This document shows positions 10,022-19,307 of a stretch of DNA of 64,000 nt, one piece after another (position 1 is the first letter of the stretch; each line of letters starts with the position of its first letter). The notes under the pieces are model-generated. The model saw only the letters and a list, made by a program, of their open reading frames with translations. It was not told the origin of the DNA and did no database searches. Made by a program: the position numbers and the translations under genes. The stretch comes from an uncultured Muribaculaceae bacterium (lineage in GTDB: Bacteria; Bacteroidota; Bacteroidia; Bacteroidales; Muribaculaceae): NCBI GenBank assembly GCA_958439725.1, contig CAUBWJ010000004.1:1-64000 (forward strand), read 5' to 3'.

Positions 10022-10029
10022 CAAAATTA
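10022..10029 (-). promoter_or_regulatory. -7 box of the TonB receptor/lipoprotein operon
   Basis: TAATTTTG on the minus strand, about 100 bp upstream of the receptor start codon, implying a leader of roughly 95 bases. No convincing -33 box is seen. Confidence 0.45.
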
Positions 10030-10129
10030 GAAATTATTTTTAACACTAAGGGCCTGCAATTGTTAAATATTGATTAAGCTAATGGTTAAAATGAGGGTGT
10101 GGAAGTGTCGGCTTGTATACGGGAGGCGG

Positions 10130-11188
10130 TCAGTCCAGTCGCAGTTTCATCAGGGGGGTGGCGTCGAAGCGGGGAAGAGCCATGAGCTGCACCCGGCAGC
10201 CGCGTGCCTGCAGGGAGCCGGAGGCGTCGCCCACGGCCTCTATCCCGGCGTCGAGCAGGGCGGTGCGCACGCACTGCAGCGCTATGGCCGGAAGGTTGTT
10301 GTCGTGGCTGAGGTGGCACAGAAACACGTTGCGCAGCGGGCCGGAGGCAAGCGAGGCTACGAATGAGGCGGTCACGGTGTTGTCGAGGTGGCCGGTGTCG
10401 GCTGCGATGCGCGCTTTGAGATACATGGGATAGGGGCCGGTGCGGAGCATCTCGGCATCGTAGTTGCTTTCTATCATTATGTGGTGGGCCTGGCGCATGT
10501 AATGCTCCACGCGGTCGGTGATGCAGCCGAGGTCGGTTGCCACGGCGAAGCGGTGGTCGCCGCAGGTGATGAAGAAGCCGGCGTTGTCGCTGCCGTCGTG
10601 GCTCACTTCGAAGGGTGTTATCTCGAAGTTGCCGACCTTGAAGGGAAATTCCTTGTAGACGGGACGGTGGTAGTCCTTGATGCGGCGCGATATGCTGTGG
10701 CGGCGCAGGAGGCCCTGGAGAACGCGCGGGGTGCAGTACACGCCGATGTGCTGGTATTTGCGCACGAGCGTGTAGACATATCGCACGTGGTCGCTGTGGT
10801 CGTGTGTGAGGCAGATTCCTTTCACGTTGTCCATCGAGAGGCCGTTTTGTTTCAGGGCCGTCTTCACTTTGTCAGGTTCAACTCCCGCGTCAATCAGTAT
10901 GCCGCTCTCTGAGTCGCCTATGTAGGCACAGTTTCCGCTGCTGCCGCTGCCGAAGCTTATGAACGATAGGGCTGCCGCGGGGCGCAGGGCTGTGGTGTCC
11001 AGTTCCATGTCGGCGGCTGCCGCACTGCTTTCATTCTGCCTTTTTTTCACCTCCACCACGAAATCGCGTATTGAAGGGTGTGCCTCGGGGCTCTCCGGCT
11101 CCAGCCCCGGAATGCGGAACGGCGACGAAGGAGAGTCGAAAAGGCTCGGCTGGTGGATGTTGGGGCGGTATTTGATTTTTTTTGACAT
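10130..11188 (-). CDS. MBL-fold metallo-hydrolase, YycJ/WalJ-like
   Basis: A 352-residue cytoplasmic protein with the metallo-beta-lactamase fold. The metal-binding motif LTHDHSDHVR is present, with a later ATDLG aspartate and the HLSHDNN block typical of the YycJ group. The core starts at SFISFGSGSSGNCAYIG, the usual YycJ opening; before it are about 95 extra residues, many Ser/Pro and charged. YycJ-type proteins are thought to be nucleases or phosphodiesterases linked to DNA maintenance, but the substrate is uncertain. The start at 11188 (MSKKIKYRPN) fits the 5-bp gap to the upstream methylase gene; an in-frame ATG at 11254 would overlap it. Confidence 0.85.
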   Translation of the reverse strand: MSKKIKYRPNIHQPSLFDSPSSPFRIPGLEPESPEAHPSIRDFVVEVKKRQNESSAAAADMELDTTALRPAAALSFISFGSGSSGNCAYIGDSESGILIDAGVEPDKVKTALKQNGLSMDNVKGICLTHDHSDHVRYVYTLVRKYQHIGVYCTPRVLQGLLRRHSISRRIKDYHRPVYKEFPFKVGNFEITPFEVSHDGSDNAGFFITCGDHRFAVATDLGCITDRVEHYMRQAHHIMIESNYDAEMLRTGPYPMYLKARIAADTGHLDNTVTASFVASLASGPLRNVFLCHLSHDNNLPAIALQCVRTALLDAGIEAVGDASGSLQARGCRVQLMALPRFDATPLMKLRLD

Positions 11189-11193
11189 GGGGG

Positions 11194-11913
11194 TTAGCTG
11201 AAAAGAAGGAATACGGTGGGACGACGGTCGTAATCGTAGCGTGCGGTAGCCCACCGGCGCAGCGGCATGGTTGTGATTTTTTCATCGGGGCCCGTGAGGT
11301 CGGAGGCTACGCAGAGCAGCATTTCAGCCGGCATGCGGCGGCACAGCTCGGCTATGAGCTTGTTGTTGCGGTAAGGTGTCTCGATGAAAATCTGGGTCTG
11401 GCGCCGGTGCGTTATGTCGCGCTGCATGTCGCTGAATGCGCGGGAACGTTTCGAGGCCTCGAACGGCAGATAGCCCAGAAAGGCAAACGATTGTCCGTTG
11501 AATCCCGAGCCCATCAGGGCAAGGAGCAGGCTCGACGGCCCTACAAGAGGCACCACGCGCATGCCGCGTCGCTGCGCCTCGGCCACGGCAAGGGCGCCGG
11601 GATCGGCCACCGCCGGGCATCCGGCTTCCGACATCACGCCCACGGCCTCTCCTGCCTCTATCGGGGAGAGCATGGCGGGAACTTCGCTTTCAGGCGTGTG
11701 CTCGCTCAGTTCGGTGAAGATGATGGAGTCAATGTCTATGCCGGGGTCGGCAGCCTTGAGAAAGCGTCGCGCCGTGCGCACGTTCTCCACAATGAAATGT
11801 TTTATCCGTCGCGCTGTCTCTATGTTTTCCTGCGGCATCACAGCTGCAAGGGGAGCGGAGCTGATATTTACGGGAATGAGGTAAAGGGCGGCAGGGAGTG
11901 CGGTTGATGACAT
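11194..11913 (-). CDS. RsmI-like tetrapyrrole-methylase-fold SAM methyltransferase
   Basis: A 239-residue protein with the fold of RsmI, which methylates the ribose of a 16S rRNA cytidine. Recognisable blocks are LYLIPVNISS at the N-terminus, GVMSEAGCPAVADPGA (the RsmI SDAGTP-ISDPG region) and VPLVGPSSLLLALMGSGFNG. The opening differs from classical RsmI (no ATPIGNLxD), so this may be a divergent second paralogue rather than RsmI itself; no target is assigned. The start at 11913 (MSSTALPAALY) sits about 15 bases from a predicted transcript start. It forms a two-gene operon with the MBL hydrolase. Confidence 0.8.
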   Translation of the reverse strand: MSSTALPAALYLIPVNISSAPLAAVMPQENIETARRIKHFIVENVRTARRFLKAADPGIDIDSIIFTELSEHTPESEVPAMLSPIEAGEAVGVMSEAGCPAVADPGALAVAEAQRRGMRVVPLVGPSSLLLALMGSGFNGQSFAFLGYLPFEASKRSRAFSDMQRDITHRRQTQIFIETPYRNNKLIAELCRRMPAEMLLCVASDLTGPDEKITTMPLRRWATARYDYDRRPTVFLLFS

Positions 11914-11934
11914 AGCTTTGTGGCTGATTTTATG

Positions 11935-11966
11935 CAAATTTACGCAAAATTCCCTCCACGGTCAAA
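11935..11966 (-). promoter_or_regulatory. complete Bacteroidetes-type promoter of the methylase/MBL operon
   Basis: Minus-strand TTTG (11963-11966), a 20-bp spacer and TAAATTTG (11935-11942) match the -33/-7 consensus exactly, with a very short predicted leader. Confidence 0.72.
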
Positions 11967-12002
11967 AATAATTCGTGGTTCTGCGGGAAAAGTCGGGCGG
12001 AA

Positions 12003-12050
12003 AAATTCACCGCGACTTTCTGCCTTCCGGCAAAGAGTCGCGGTGGAAAA
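12003..12050 (-). terminator. intrinsic terminator downstream of lpxA
   Basis: A long imperfect hairpin (arms at about 12006-12024 and 12029-12048, core CACCGCGACT / AGTCGCGGTG) is followed on the minus strand by a T-run, 33 bp past the lpxA stop. Confidence 0.75.
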
Positions 12051-12082
12051 TTATGAAAGAAAGTGGAGGATTGACTGAAAAA

Positions 12083-12868
12083 TCACTCAAGGTCGCGTGA
12101 TATGCCTACCAGACGCATGTTGCATCCGCGCACGAAGTCGAGTATGCGGGTGCGCTCGTCGCCCGGCTCCACGTCGGTCTCGATGCGCTTGAGGGCGTTG
12201 AACACCGATGTCCCCGACTGATAGATATGGCGGTAGGCCTTGGCGATGTTGTCGACCTTGTCCTCGCTCATTCCGCTTTTGCGCATCACCACGGCGTTGA
12301 CACCGTAGTAGACGGCGGGATTGTGGGCCATGATTACATAAGGGGGCACGTTGCCGCTAATACGGCAGCCTCCCTTGATGAGCACCCACGGGCCCACCAC
12401 GGAGTTCTCGTGGAGAATCACGCCCGAGGAGAGGATGGTGCATTCGCCCACTTCGGCGTCGCCGGCAATGGTGGCGCCGTTGCCTATCACGCAGCGTCCC
12501 ACAATGTGGGTGTCGTGGCCTATGTGGCTTTCGGCCATTATGAAGCAATCGTTGCCTATGCGTGTGCCGCCTTCCGGTTTTATTCCGCGGTTTATGATCA
12601 CGTTTTCACGTATCACGTTGTTGTCGCCGATATAGCAGAAGGTTTTCGCACCTTTCCAGCGGAAATCCTGAGGGTCGGCGCCTATCACCGAGTTCTGGTA
12701 GATTTTGTTGTCCTTGCCTATGCGGGTGCCCGACATTATGCTGACGTAGGGCATTATGGTGCAGCCGTCGCCGATTTCAACGTCGGCGTCGATATAGACA
12801 AAGGGATGGATGGTGACGTTCTCGCCGATTCTGGCGGCGGGGTCAACGTAGGCTAATGGGCTAATCAT
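12083..12868 (-). CDS. lpxA: acyl-ACP--UDP-N-acetylglucosamine O-acyltransferase
   Basis: Catalyses the first step of lipid A synthesis, placing a hydroxyacyl chain on UDP-GlcNAc in the cytoplasm. The 261-residue length fits LpxA. The protein is a left-handed beta-helix with hexapeptide repeats (ISPLAYVDPAARIGENVTIH onward), includes the LpxA block MAESHIGHDTHIVGRCVIGN with catalytic-type histidines, and has a C-terminal helical part with the motif YRHIYQSG. It begins 44 bp after the outer-membrane factor of the efflux operon and is followed by a terminator, so it may be the last gene of that transcript. The usual neighbours lpxD, lpxC and fabZ are not here, but lpxB lies at the far end of the window. 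Confidence 0.95.
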   Translation of the reverse strand: MISPLAYVDPAARIGENVTIHPFVYIDADVEIGDGCTIMPYVSIMSGTRIGKDNKIYQNSVIGADPQDFRWKGAKTFCYIGDNNVIRENVIINRGIKPEGGTRIGNDCFIMAESHIGHDTHIVGRCVIGNGATIAGDAEVGECTILSSGVILHENSVVGPWVLIKGGCRISGNVPPYVIMAHNPAVYYGVNAVVMRKSGMSEDKVDNIAKAYRHIYQSGTSVFNALKRIETDVEPGDERTRILDFVRGCNMRLVGISRDLE

Positions 12869-12912
12869 GGCTTTTTGGAATTAGGATGAAAGATAGTGTT
12901 CATGACCGGCGC

Positions 12913-14301
12913 TTATCTGCCTCCTCCGAGCGACTGGTAGAGGTTGATGAGCGCGCGGGCCTGGTTGTTGCGGGCGGTAATCTCTGACGTCTGCGCTCCG
13001 AGCAGATTGGTCTGCGCGGTGAGCACGTCGAGATATGTGGTGGATGCGTTGCCCACCTTCAGGAGCTCCTGGGTGTAGTCCACGGCCTTGGTGAGGTCGC
13101 CCACCTGCACGTTGACGAGCTGCTGCTTCTCCACGCTCTTCTGATAGAGGGTCATGGCATCCGACACCTCTGCGCTGGCGTTCATGAGCGTGTACTCGAA
13201 GTTGTTGAGCTGCTGTTTCTGCTGGGCTTTGGCAGCCTCGAGGCGCGCTATGTTGGCTCCGCGCGAGAAGAGGGGCGCGGTGAGCTGTCCTGCAAGGTTG
13301 AGGAAGAATTTGCCGGGGTTCACTATCATGGAGCCGAGCATATTGGTGAAACCGCCGTTGGCGGTGATGTTCAGGCTGGGATAGAAGGCTGAGCGCGCGC
13401 CGGCCGTGGTGTAGTAGGCTGCGGCCAGTGCATGCTCGGCAGCCTGCACGTCGGGGCGTGCGGCAAGCTCGCGCATCGGGATGGCGTCGCGGTGTATCTG
13501 TGGCATCGGGAGCATTGACAGAGGCTCTACAGCCCATGTCTGAGGCATTACGTTGAGAAGCAGCGACATGGTGTTGTTGAGCTGGTTGAGTGATACTTCG
13601 AGGTCGGTGATCGAGGCCAGGATGCCGTAATACTGTGCCTCGCTCTGAACCACGGCCACTTCAGTGCTGCGTCCGGCTTCCTTGAGGTCGCGCATCACCT
13701 GCACGGTCTGTTTCCAGTTCTCGGCTGTGGAGCGGCTCAGCTCGAGCTGCTGCTCGAGGGTGGCGATGCCGTAGTAGGTGTTGGCCACGGCGCCGATTAT
13801 CTGCGAGCGCACGGCCTGTGCATAGGCCTGGCTCTGGAGCATGTTCTCTTTTGCGGCGCGCTTGGAATTGAGCAGCCGTCCGAAGATGTCCACCTCCCAG
13901 CTTACCGAGAGGGGAATCTGGTAGGAGCGGGTCCAGCCGCCGTTCTCGAAGTGCGACACCGAGCCGTTGGGGGCCAGGGCCACGGAGGGGAGGAAGCTCA
14001 GACGCGCGCCCTTGAGCTGGGCGTGGGCTATGTCAACGTTGAGTTTGGCATTCTGCAGATTGGTGTTGTTCTGCAGCGCCTGGTTTATGAGGTCGGCGAG
14101 CACCGGGTCGGTGAATACCTGCTGCCATGCCATGTTGCCGAATGCCATGGAGTCGGGGGCCTGGCGGAGCGCTTCGGTGTATTCGGCGGTGAGCTCGCTC
14201 TGCTTCGACATCTTGAAGTTGCCGTACATGTTGCAGCCCGGCAGAGCGAGGGCGGCGCAGGCGCCTGCGGCCGATATTATTATGATGTTGGTCAGTTTCA
14301 T
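12913..14301 (-). CDS. RND efflux outer-membrane factor, NodT/TolC family lipoprotein
   Basis: A 462-residue outer-membrane channel subunit. It starts with a lipoprotein signal (LALPGCNMYG, Cys near residue 23). Two long helical repeats follow, each with the family pattern: LINQALQNNTNLQNAKLNVDI and the later LDVLTAQTNLLGAQTSEITA. It ends INLYQSLGGGR, the usual C-terminus of this family. It should dock on the adaptor and pump encoded just upstream to make a trans-envelope exporter. The gap to the pump gene is 21 bp. The drug or metabolite exported is not evident. Confidence 0.9.
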   Translation of the reverse strand: MKLTNIIIISAAGACAALALPGCNMYGNFKMSKQSELTAEYTEALRQAPDSMAFGNMAWQQVFTDPVLADLINQALQNNTNLQNAKLNVDIAHAQLKGARLSFLPSVALAPNGSVSHFENGGWTRSYQIPLSVSWEVDIFGRLLNSKRAAKENMLQSQAYAQAVRSQIIGAVANTYYGIATLEQQLELSRSTAENWKQTVQVMRDLKEAGRSTEVAVVQSEAQYYGILASITDLEVSLNQLNNTMSLLLNVMPQTWAVEPLSMLPMPQIHRDAIPMRELAARPDVQAAEHALAAAYYTTAGARSAFYPSLNITANGGFTNMLGSMIVNPGKFFLNLAGQLTAPLFSRGANIARLEAAKAQQKQQLNNFEYTLMNASAEVSDAMTLYQKSVEKQQLVNVQVGDLTKAVDYTQELLKVGNASTTYLDVLTAQTNLLGAQTSEITARNNQARALINLYQSLGGGR

Positions 14302-14322
14302 TTTAATGAATGGTGAAAGAGG

Positions 14323-17300
14323 TTAGGCTTTGCCGATATTGGGGTCGTACTGCTCGATTTCGTTCTCGATGCCCTGGTTGTCGGTGTCTTCCCACTTGAG
14401 CGGGCTTATCTTTTCCTGGATTTTCTGGAAAATCACGAACAGGGCCGGAACTATGAACACCTGGAGTATCATGCCTATGAGCATGCCGCCGATCGAGCCT
14501 GTGCCGAGGGCGCGGTTGCCGTTGGCGCCGGCTCCGGTGGCGAACATCATCGGGAGCAGACCGATAATCATGGCGAGCGAGGTCATGAGAATCGGGCGCA
14601 GACGGGCCGAGGCGCCGTCGATGGCGGCCTTGACTACCGACATGCCCATGCGGCGGCGTTCGATGGCGAACTCCACGATGAGGATGGCGTTCTTGGCCAG
14701 AAGACCGATAAGCATGATGAGGGCGATCTGCAGATAGATGTTGTTGGTGATGCCGAATATCTGGGCGAAGATGAATGTGCCCATGAGTCCGAACGGAATC
14801 GAGAATATTACGGCCCATGGAAGGATGTAGCTCTCATACTGTGCCGAAAGCAGCAGGTAGACGAAGAGCAGACACAGGCCGAAGATTATGGCGGTGGTGG
14901 TGCCGGCTCCGGAGCTTGCCTCCTCGCGGGTCATACCCGAATACTCGTAGCCGTAGCCCGGAGGAAGGGTCTCGGCGGCCACGCGCTCTATGGCGGCGAG
15001 GCAGTCGCCCGAGGTGTATCCCGGAGCAGGGTTACCCGTGACGGATATGGACTGGAACATGTTGAATCGGTTCAGAAGGTCGGGGCCGTAGACCTTGGTG
15101 ATGTTCACGAAGTTGCTTACCGAGGCCATTTCGCCGCCGTTGCGTATCTTGATGGCCGCGAGTGTCTCGGGACTTACGCGGGCCTCGGGGTTGGCCTGCA
15201 TCATCACGCGGTATATCTTGCCGAAGCGGTTGAAGTTGCTCACGTACATACCGCCGTAGTAGCCCTGCAGGGTGGTGAGGATGTCGCGGGGCGATATGCC
15301 TGCCTGTTTGGCCTTGGCGGCATCGATATCTATCATATACTGCGGGAAGGTGGGGTTGAAGGTGGTGTAGGCCACCTGAACCTCAGGCTGCTGGTTGAGC
15401 TTGCCGAGGAATCCCTGCACCACGGCGAAGAAGTCGTTGACGTTGCCGCCGGTGCGGTCCTGCATCTTGATTTCAAAACCGTTGGTGAGCGAGTAACCCG
15501 AAATCATAGGGGGAGCGAAGAGAACCACGCGGCCGTCCTTGATGGCGCTGCCGGTCATGGCGTAGAGCTTGCCCAGGATTGCGTCGGAGGTCTGGTCGGC
15601 CTGTTTGCGGTCCTCCCAGTTCTTCAGCTTGAGGATGAATGTACCGTAAGTGGCTCCCTGGCCGGCCATGAAGCTGTAGCCCGAGATTTTCTGGCGGTAC
15701 TCGATTTCGGGCACCGTGGCCAGAATCTGGTCGATCTGGTCGAGAACCTCGTCGGTACGTTCCTGTGATGTGCCCGGGGGCATGTCGACCATGCAGAAGA
15801 GTGTGCCGGTGTCCTCGTTGGGCACAAGGGTGGATGTGGTGATGCTCATGAGCCATACCAGAATGGCCACGGCCACTCCCACTATGCTGAATGATGTTAT
15901 TTTGTGGTTGATGAAGAAGGTGGTGATTCGGTTGTAAGTGTTGAGAATACGTCCGAAACCAATCTCGAAACCCTTGTGGAAGCGCTTGCCGAATATGCCA
16001 AGGATTGTGATGATGGCACATACGGACGCTATTGCAAGCTGCAGGGGTTTGTGGATGTTATACCATCCGAGAACCATGAAGGTGATTGTGGCCACAAGGA
16101 AGGCGAAGGTGATAAGCGGCGGAAGGTCGAGGGTGAAGCGGCGCTTCACGTTCTGGGCTACTGCCTGTCCGGCGGCGCTGTAGGCGTCGCCCATGCGCTT
16201 GCCCAAAGAGTCGTGGTTGTCGTGACCCTTGAGGAACACGGCGCAGAGCGCGGGCGAAAGCGTGAGCGCGTTAAGCGCCGAGATACCGATGGCTATGGCC
16301 ATTGTCAGACCGAACTGGCGGTAGAACACACCGGTGGTTCCCGACATGAAGGATACAGGAATGAACACAAGCATCATTACCAGGGTGATGGAGATGATGG
16401 CGCCGCCTATCTCGCTCATGGCGTCGATGGAGGCCTTGCGCGCGTTCTTGTATCCGACGTCGAGTTTGGCGTGTACCGCCTCGACCACCACTATCGCGTC
16501 GTCGACCACAATCGCGATCGCAAGCACGAGAGCGGAGAGGGTGATGAGGTTGATGGAGAACCCGATGAGGTTCATGAAGAAGAATGTGCCTATGAGGGCC
16601 ACGGGGATGGCGATGGCGGGGATGATGGTGGAGCGGATGTCCTGAAGGAACACGTAAACCACGAAGAACACCAGGATGAATGCCTCGATGAGGGTCTTGA
16701 TAACCTCATGTATCGAGGCGTTGAGGAAGTCGTTGTTGTTCATCGGCACAGCGATCTCCAGACCTGCCGGAAGCTCTTTCTTCATGTTGTCGACCACGGC
16801 GAGACAGTCGTTGATGATCTGCGTGGCGTTGGAGCCGGCTGTCTGGAACACGATACAGCTCGTTGACACGTAGCCGTTGAGAGAGTTGGAGAAGCCGTAG
16901 GTAACTCGGCCCAGCTCCACTTTGGCCACGTCGCCGAGGCGGAGCACCTCGCCGGTGGGCTTGGCTGAGATCACTATGTTCTCGAATTCCTCAGGGGTGG
17001 AGAGACGTCCCTTGTATTTGAGAGTGTACTGGAAGCTCTGGTTGCCCTGCTCGCCGAACGCACCAGGGGCGGCCTCGATGTTCTGTTCGGAAAGGGCGTA
17101 GGATATGTCGGAAGGCATGAGTCCGTACTGGGCCATTACATCGGGCTTCAGCCAGATTCGCATCGAGTAGTCGGCGCCGAACGACATTACGTCGCCCACG
17201 CCCGACACGCGCTGCAGCTGGGGAATCATGTTGATTTTGGCATAGTTGTCGATAAATTCCATGCTGTAGCGTCCCGTGGGGTCGTAGAGGGCCACCATGA

Positions 17301-17715
17301 GAAGCATGGACGACTGGCGTTTCTGGGTGAGGACGCCCACCTGGGTTACCTCGGCGGGCAGAAGGTTCTGGGCCTTGGCCACACGGTTCTGCACGTCGAC
17401 GGCGGCCATGTCGGGGTCGAAGCCCTGCTCGAAATATACTGTGATGTCGGCCGAACCGGTGTTGGTGGCGGTCGATTCCATGTAGGTCATGCCTTCGGCA
17501 CCGTTGATTGACTCCTCGAGGGGAGCGATCACGGAGTTGAGCACGGCCTGCGCGTTGGCTCCGGTATAGGTGGTTGATACACGGATGGTAGGAGGCGCGA
17601 TGTCGGGGAACTGGGTCACAGGCAGCGAGAAGAGGCCTATGAGACCCAGCAGGACGATGAAGATCGAAATCACCGTCGACAGCACCGGCCTGTTGATAAA
17701 CGTATCGAGTTTCAT
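14323..17715 (-). CDS. RND efflux pump, HAE-1 family inner-membrane permease
   Basis: An 1130-residue proton-driven efflux pump of the AcrB type, with the two-fold repeat of a helix, a large periplasmic loop and five helices. Key sites: LPVTQFPDIAPPTIRVSTTY at the first loop, paired transmembrane aspartates in ALVLAIAIVVDDAIVVVEAV (about residue 405) and the second half opening LMSITTSTLVPNEDTG. It is longer than AcrB by roughly 80 residues, mostly between helices 6 and 7 and at the C-terminus. It should expel hydrophobic compounds such as bile salts or antibiotics, though the specificity is unknown. It lies between the adaptor and outer-membrane factor genes, all on the minus strand. Confidence 0.94.
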   Translation of the reverse strand: MKLDTFINRPVLSTVISIFIVLLGLIGLFSLPVTQFPDIAPPTIRVSTTYTGANAQAVLNSVIAPLEESINGAEGMTYMESTATNTGSADITVYFEQGFDPDMAAVDVQNRVAKAQNLLPAEVTQVGVLTQKRQSSMLLMVALYDPTGRYSMEFIDNYAKINMIPQLQRVSGVGDVMSFGADYSMRIWLKPDVMAQYGLMPSDISYALSEQNIEAAPGAFGEQGNQSFQYTLKYKGRLSTPEEFENIVISAKPTGEVLRLGDVAKVELGRVTYGFSNSLNGYVSTSCIVFQTAGSNATQIINDCLAVVDNMKKELPAGLEIAVPMNNNDFLNASIHEVIKTLIEAFILVFFVVYVFLQDIRSTIIPAIAIPVALIGTFFFMNLIGFSINLITLSALVLAIAIVVDDAIVVVEAVHAKLDVGYKNARKASIDAMSEIGGAIISITLVMMLVFIPVSFMSGTTGVFYRQFGLTMAIAIGISALNALTLSPALCAVFLKGHDNHDSLGKRMGDAYSAAGQAVAQNVKRRFTLDLPPLITFAFLVATITFMVLGWYNIHKPLQLAIASVCAIITILGIFGKRFHKGFEIGFGRILNTYNRITTFFINHKITSFSIVGVAVAILVWLMSITTSTLVPNEDTGTLFCMVDMPPGTSQERTDEVLDQIDQILATVPEIEYRQKISGYSFMAGQGATYGTFILKLKNWEDRKQADQTSDAILGKLYAMTGSAIKDGRVVLFAPPMISGYSLTNGFEIKMQDRTGGNVNDFFAVVQGFLGKLNQQPEVQVAYTTFNPTFPQYMIDIDAAKAKQAGISPRDILTTLQGYYGGMYVSNFNRFGKIYRVMMQANPEARVSPETLAAIKIRNGGEMASVSNFVNITKVYGPDLLNRFNMFQSISVTGNPAPGYTSGDCLAAIERVAAETLPPGYGYEYSGMTREEASSGAGTTTAIIFGLCLLFVYLLLSAQYESYILPWAVIFSIPFGLMGTFIFAQIFGITNNIYLQIALIMLIGLLAKNAILIVEFAIERRRMGMSVVKAAIDGASARLRPILMTSLAMIIGLLPMMFATGAGANGNRALGTGSIGGMLIGMILQVFIVPALFVIFQKIQEKISPLKWEDTDNQGIENEIEQYDPNIGKA

Positions 17716-17748
17716 TCTGTAAGAATCTGTGTTAAAGACTGGTTGAAA

Positions 17749-18933
17749 TTACTTCCGGGCGGTAGAGTCGGCGGGAGCTGCTGCTGCGGTGGCTGCTGCG
17801 GCTGCGTCGGTGGGGGTGATGGTCATGCCGTCGCTAAGCTTTGTGCCCACACCCTCCACGGCTATGCGTTGGCCGGGCTGGAGGCCTGAGGTCACCACGA
17901 AGTTCTTGCCGTCGGTGTTGGGGTTGACGGTGATGGGGGTGGAGACAACCTTGTTGGAGTCGTTGACCACATAGACAAAGCGGCGGTCCTGAAGCTCGAA
18001 AGTGGCTTTCTGGGGGATTACGATCACGCCGGTCTGCTCGCTGGGGATGATAACTGCGCCCGTGCTGCCGGAGCGGAGCATTCCGCTGGGGTTCTTGAAG
18101 AGGGCGCGGACCGAAGCGGCGCCTGTATTGTTATCGATCACGCCTGATACAGTGGCAACCTTGCCGGTGAAGGGATATACGGTGCCGTCGGCCAGACGCA
18201 GCTGCACGGCCGGAATCGAGTCGATAGCCTGGGCCATGGAGCGCGATCCGTTGGCGGTCATGTTCAGGAGGTCCTTCTCGGTGAGGGAGAAGTATGCGTA
18301 GACGTCGGAGTTGTCAGAGATGGTTGTGAGGGGCTGGGCCGACGAGGGAGATGCCAGCGAGCCTTCACGGTTGGGAATGGTGCCCACCACGCCGTCGCTG
18401 GGAGCGGTCACCACGGTGTAGGCAAGGTTCTTGCGGGCGGTGGTGAGGGCGGCGTTGGCCTGCGCCAGAGCGGCGTTGGCGGTCTGGAGGTCGTTGTCGG
18501 CGAGCTGGAACTCATAGTCGGATATGATGTTCTTTGCAAGAAGCTGACGCTTGGTGTCGACAGTCATCTGGGCTGTCTTCACGCGTGTCTTTGCTGAGTT
18601 TACGGCGGCAATAGCGTTGTCTACGGCAGCCTGATACTGCACCTGGTCGAGGGTAAAGAGGGTCTGGCCTTTTCTTACGTGCTGTCCTTCATCGACATGC
18701 ACTTTGGTTATGAATCCCGTTACCTGCGGACGGATATCGATATCGGTCTTGCCTTTGATGGTTGCCGGATAGACGGATTCCTCCGTGGCATCTGAGGGAG
18801 AAAGCGTAAGAGTGGCAATCTGGGGAGCAGGTGCCTGCTGCTGTTGCTTTTCGCCTCCACACGAGGCCATTGCCAACGTCACTGCCACACCCGCTACGAT
18901 AGCGGAAACGCGTTGAAACACTTTTACATTCAT
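17749..18933 (-). CDS. RND efflux periplasmic adaptor (membrane fusion protein)
   Basis: A 394-residue periplasmic adaptor, anchored by a lipoprotein signal (VTLAMASCGGEKQQQ, Cys near residue 25). It has the split lipoyl domain (ITKVHVDEGQHVRKGQTLF, and VVTAPSDGVVGTIPNREG), a coiled-coil hairpin between them (about 100-165) and the beta-barrel (VRALFKNPSGMLRSG). The C-terminus is an unusual Ala-rich tail. It links pump and outer-membrane channel. It is the first gene of the operon; no local transcription regulator gene is adjacent, but a palindrome sits in the promoter region. Confidence 0.92.
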   Translation of the reverse strand: MNVKVFQRVSAIVAGVAVTLAMASCGGEKQQQQAPAPQIATLTLSPSDATEESVYPATIKGKTDIDIRPQVTGFITKVHVDEGQHVRKGQTLFTLDQVQYQAAVDNAIAAVNSAKTRVKTAQMTVDTKRQLLAKNIISDYEFQLADNDLQTANAALAQANAALTTARKNLAYTVVTAPSDGVVGTIPNREGSLASPSSAQPLTTISDNSDVYAYFSLTEKDLLNMTANGSRSMAQAIDSIPAVQLRLADGTVYPFTGKVATVSGVIDNNTGAASVRALFKNPSGMLRSGSTGAVIIPSEQTGVIVIPQKATFELQDRRFVYVVNDSNKVVSTPITVNPNTDGKNFVVTSGLQPGQRIAVEGVGTKLSDGMTITPTDAAAAATAAAAPADSTARK

Positions 18934-19043
18934 AATTCTTCTGGATGTTTTGTTTATCTTGTTTTACCTTGGTTTATATAACGTATATTGAACGGATTAC
19001 GGTCTGAAAAATGCGAAAAAGTACACTTCCCGTAATTTCTCCG

Positions 19044-19051
19044 CAAAATTA
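19044..19051 (-). promoter_or_regulatory. -7 box of the efflux operon
   Basis: Minus-strand TAATTTTG, 111 bp upstream of the adaptor start codon, giving a leader of about 100 bases. The expected -33 position overlaps the palindrome at 19074-19087. Confidence 0.45.
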
Positions 19052-19073
19052 CTTAAGAAAAACCTGCCCGAAT

Positions 19074-19087
19074 ATGATATATATCAT
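19074..19087. promoter_or_regulatory. 14-bp perfect palindrome, candidate operator
   Basis: ATGATATATATCAT is a perfect dyad centred about 30 bp upstream of the efflux -7 box, where the -33 element should lie. A repressor bound here would block the promoter. No regulator gene lies next to it, so the binding protein is unknown; the AT-only core means chance cannot be excluded. Confidence 0.4.
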
Positions 19088-19226
19088 AAAATATCTATCG
19101 GTTAACTTTTTTTACGGGTTTAGTTGCCTTACATCCTCACACTTGGTTGTCGAAACGCCCCGAAAGCACCTGATGAGTTGATATCCCTGTCGACGTCAGC
19201 TGTCCCAAGCGGTAAGCGCAGGATGC

Positions 19227-19260
19227 GCGATTTATGTACGACCGGCTGCGTAAGCTGCCG
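19227..19260. repeat. intergenic repeat core, copy 1
   Basis: A 34-base core (GCGATTTATGTACGACCGGC followed by TGCGTAAGCTGCCG) matches 31 of 34 bases of a second copy at 20725-20758. It forms a weak hairpin (CCGGCTGC-GTAA-GCTGCCGG with one T-T mismatch). It lies in otherwise gene-free DNA between the efflux operon and the lipoprotein gene at 19405. The short open frames across it look like non-coding read-through. Confidence 0.6.
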
Positions 19261-19307
19261 TAACAGCAGGCATGGTGGCCCGATAGCCGGGATGTGTCCC
19301 TGGTTCG

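Noticed and set aside
15904..16866. A 320-residue open frame antisense to the RND pump
   Set aside because: His/Glu/Asp-rich composition typical of an antisense frame; no domain seen.
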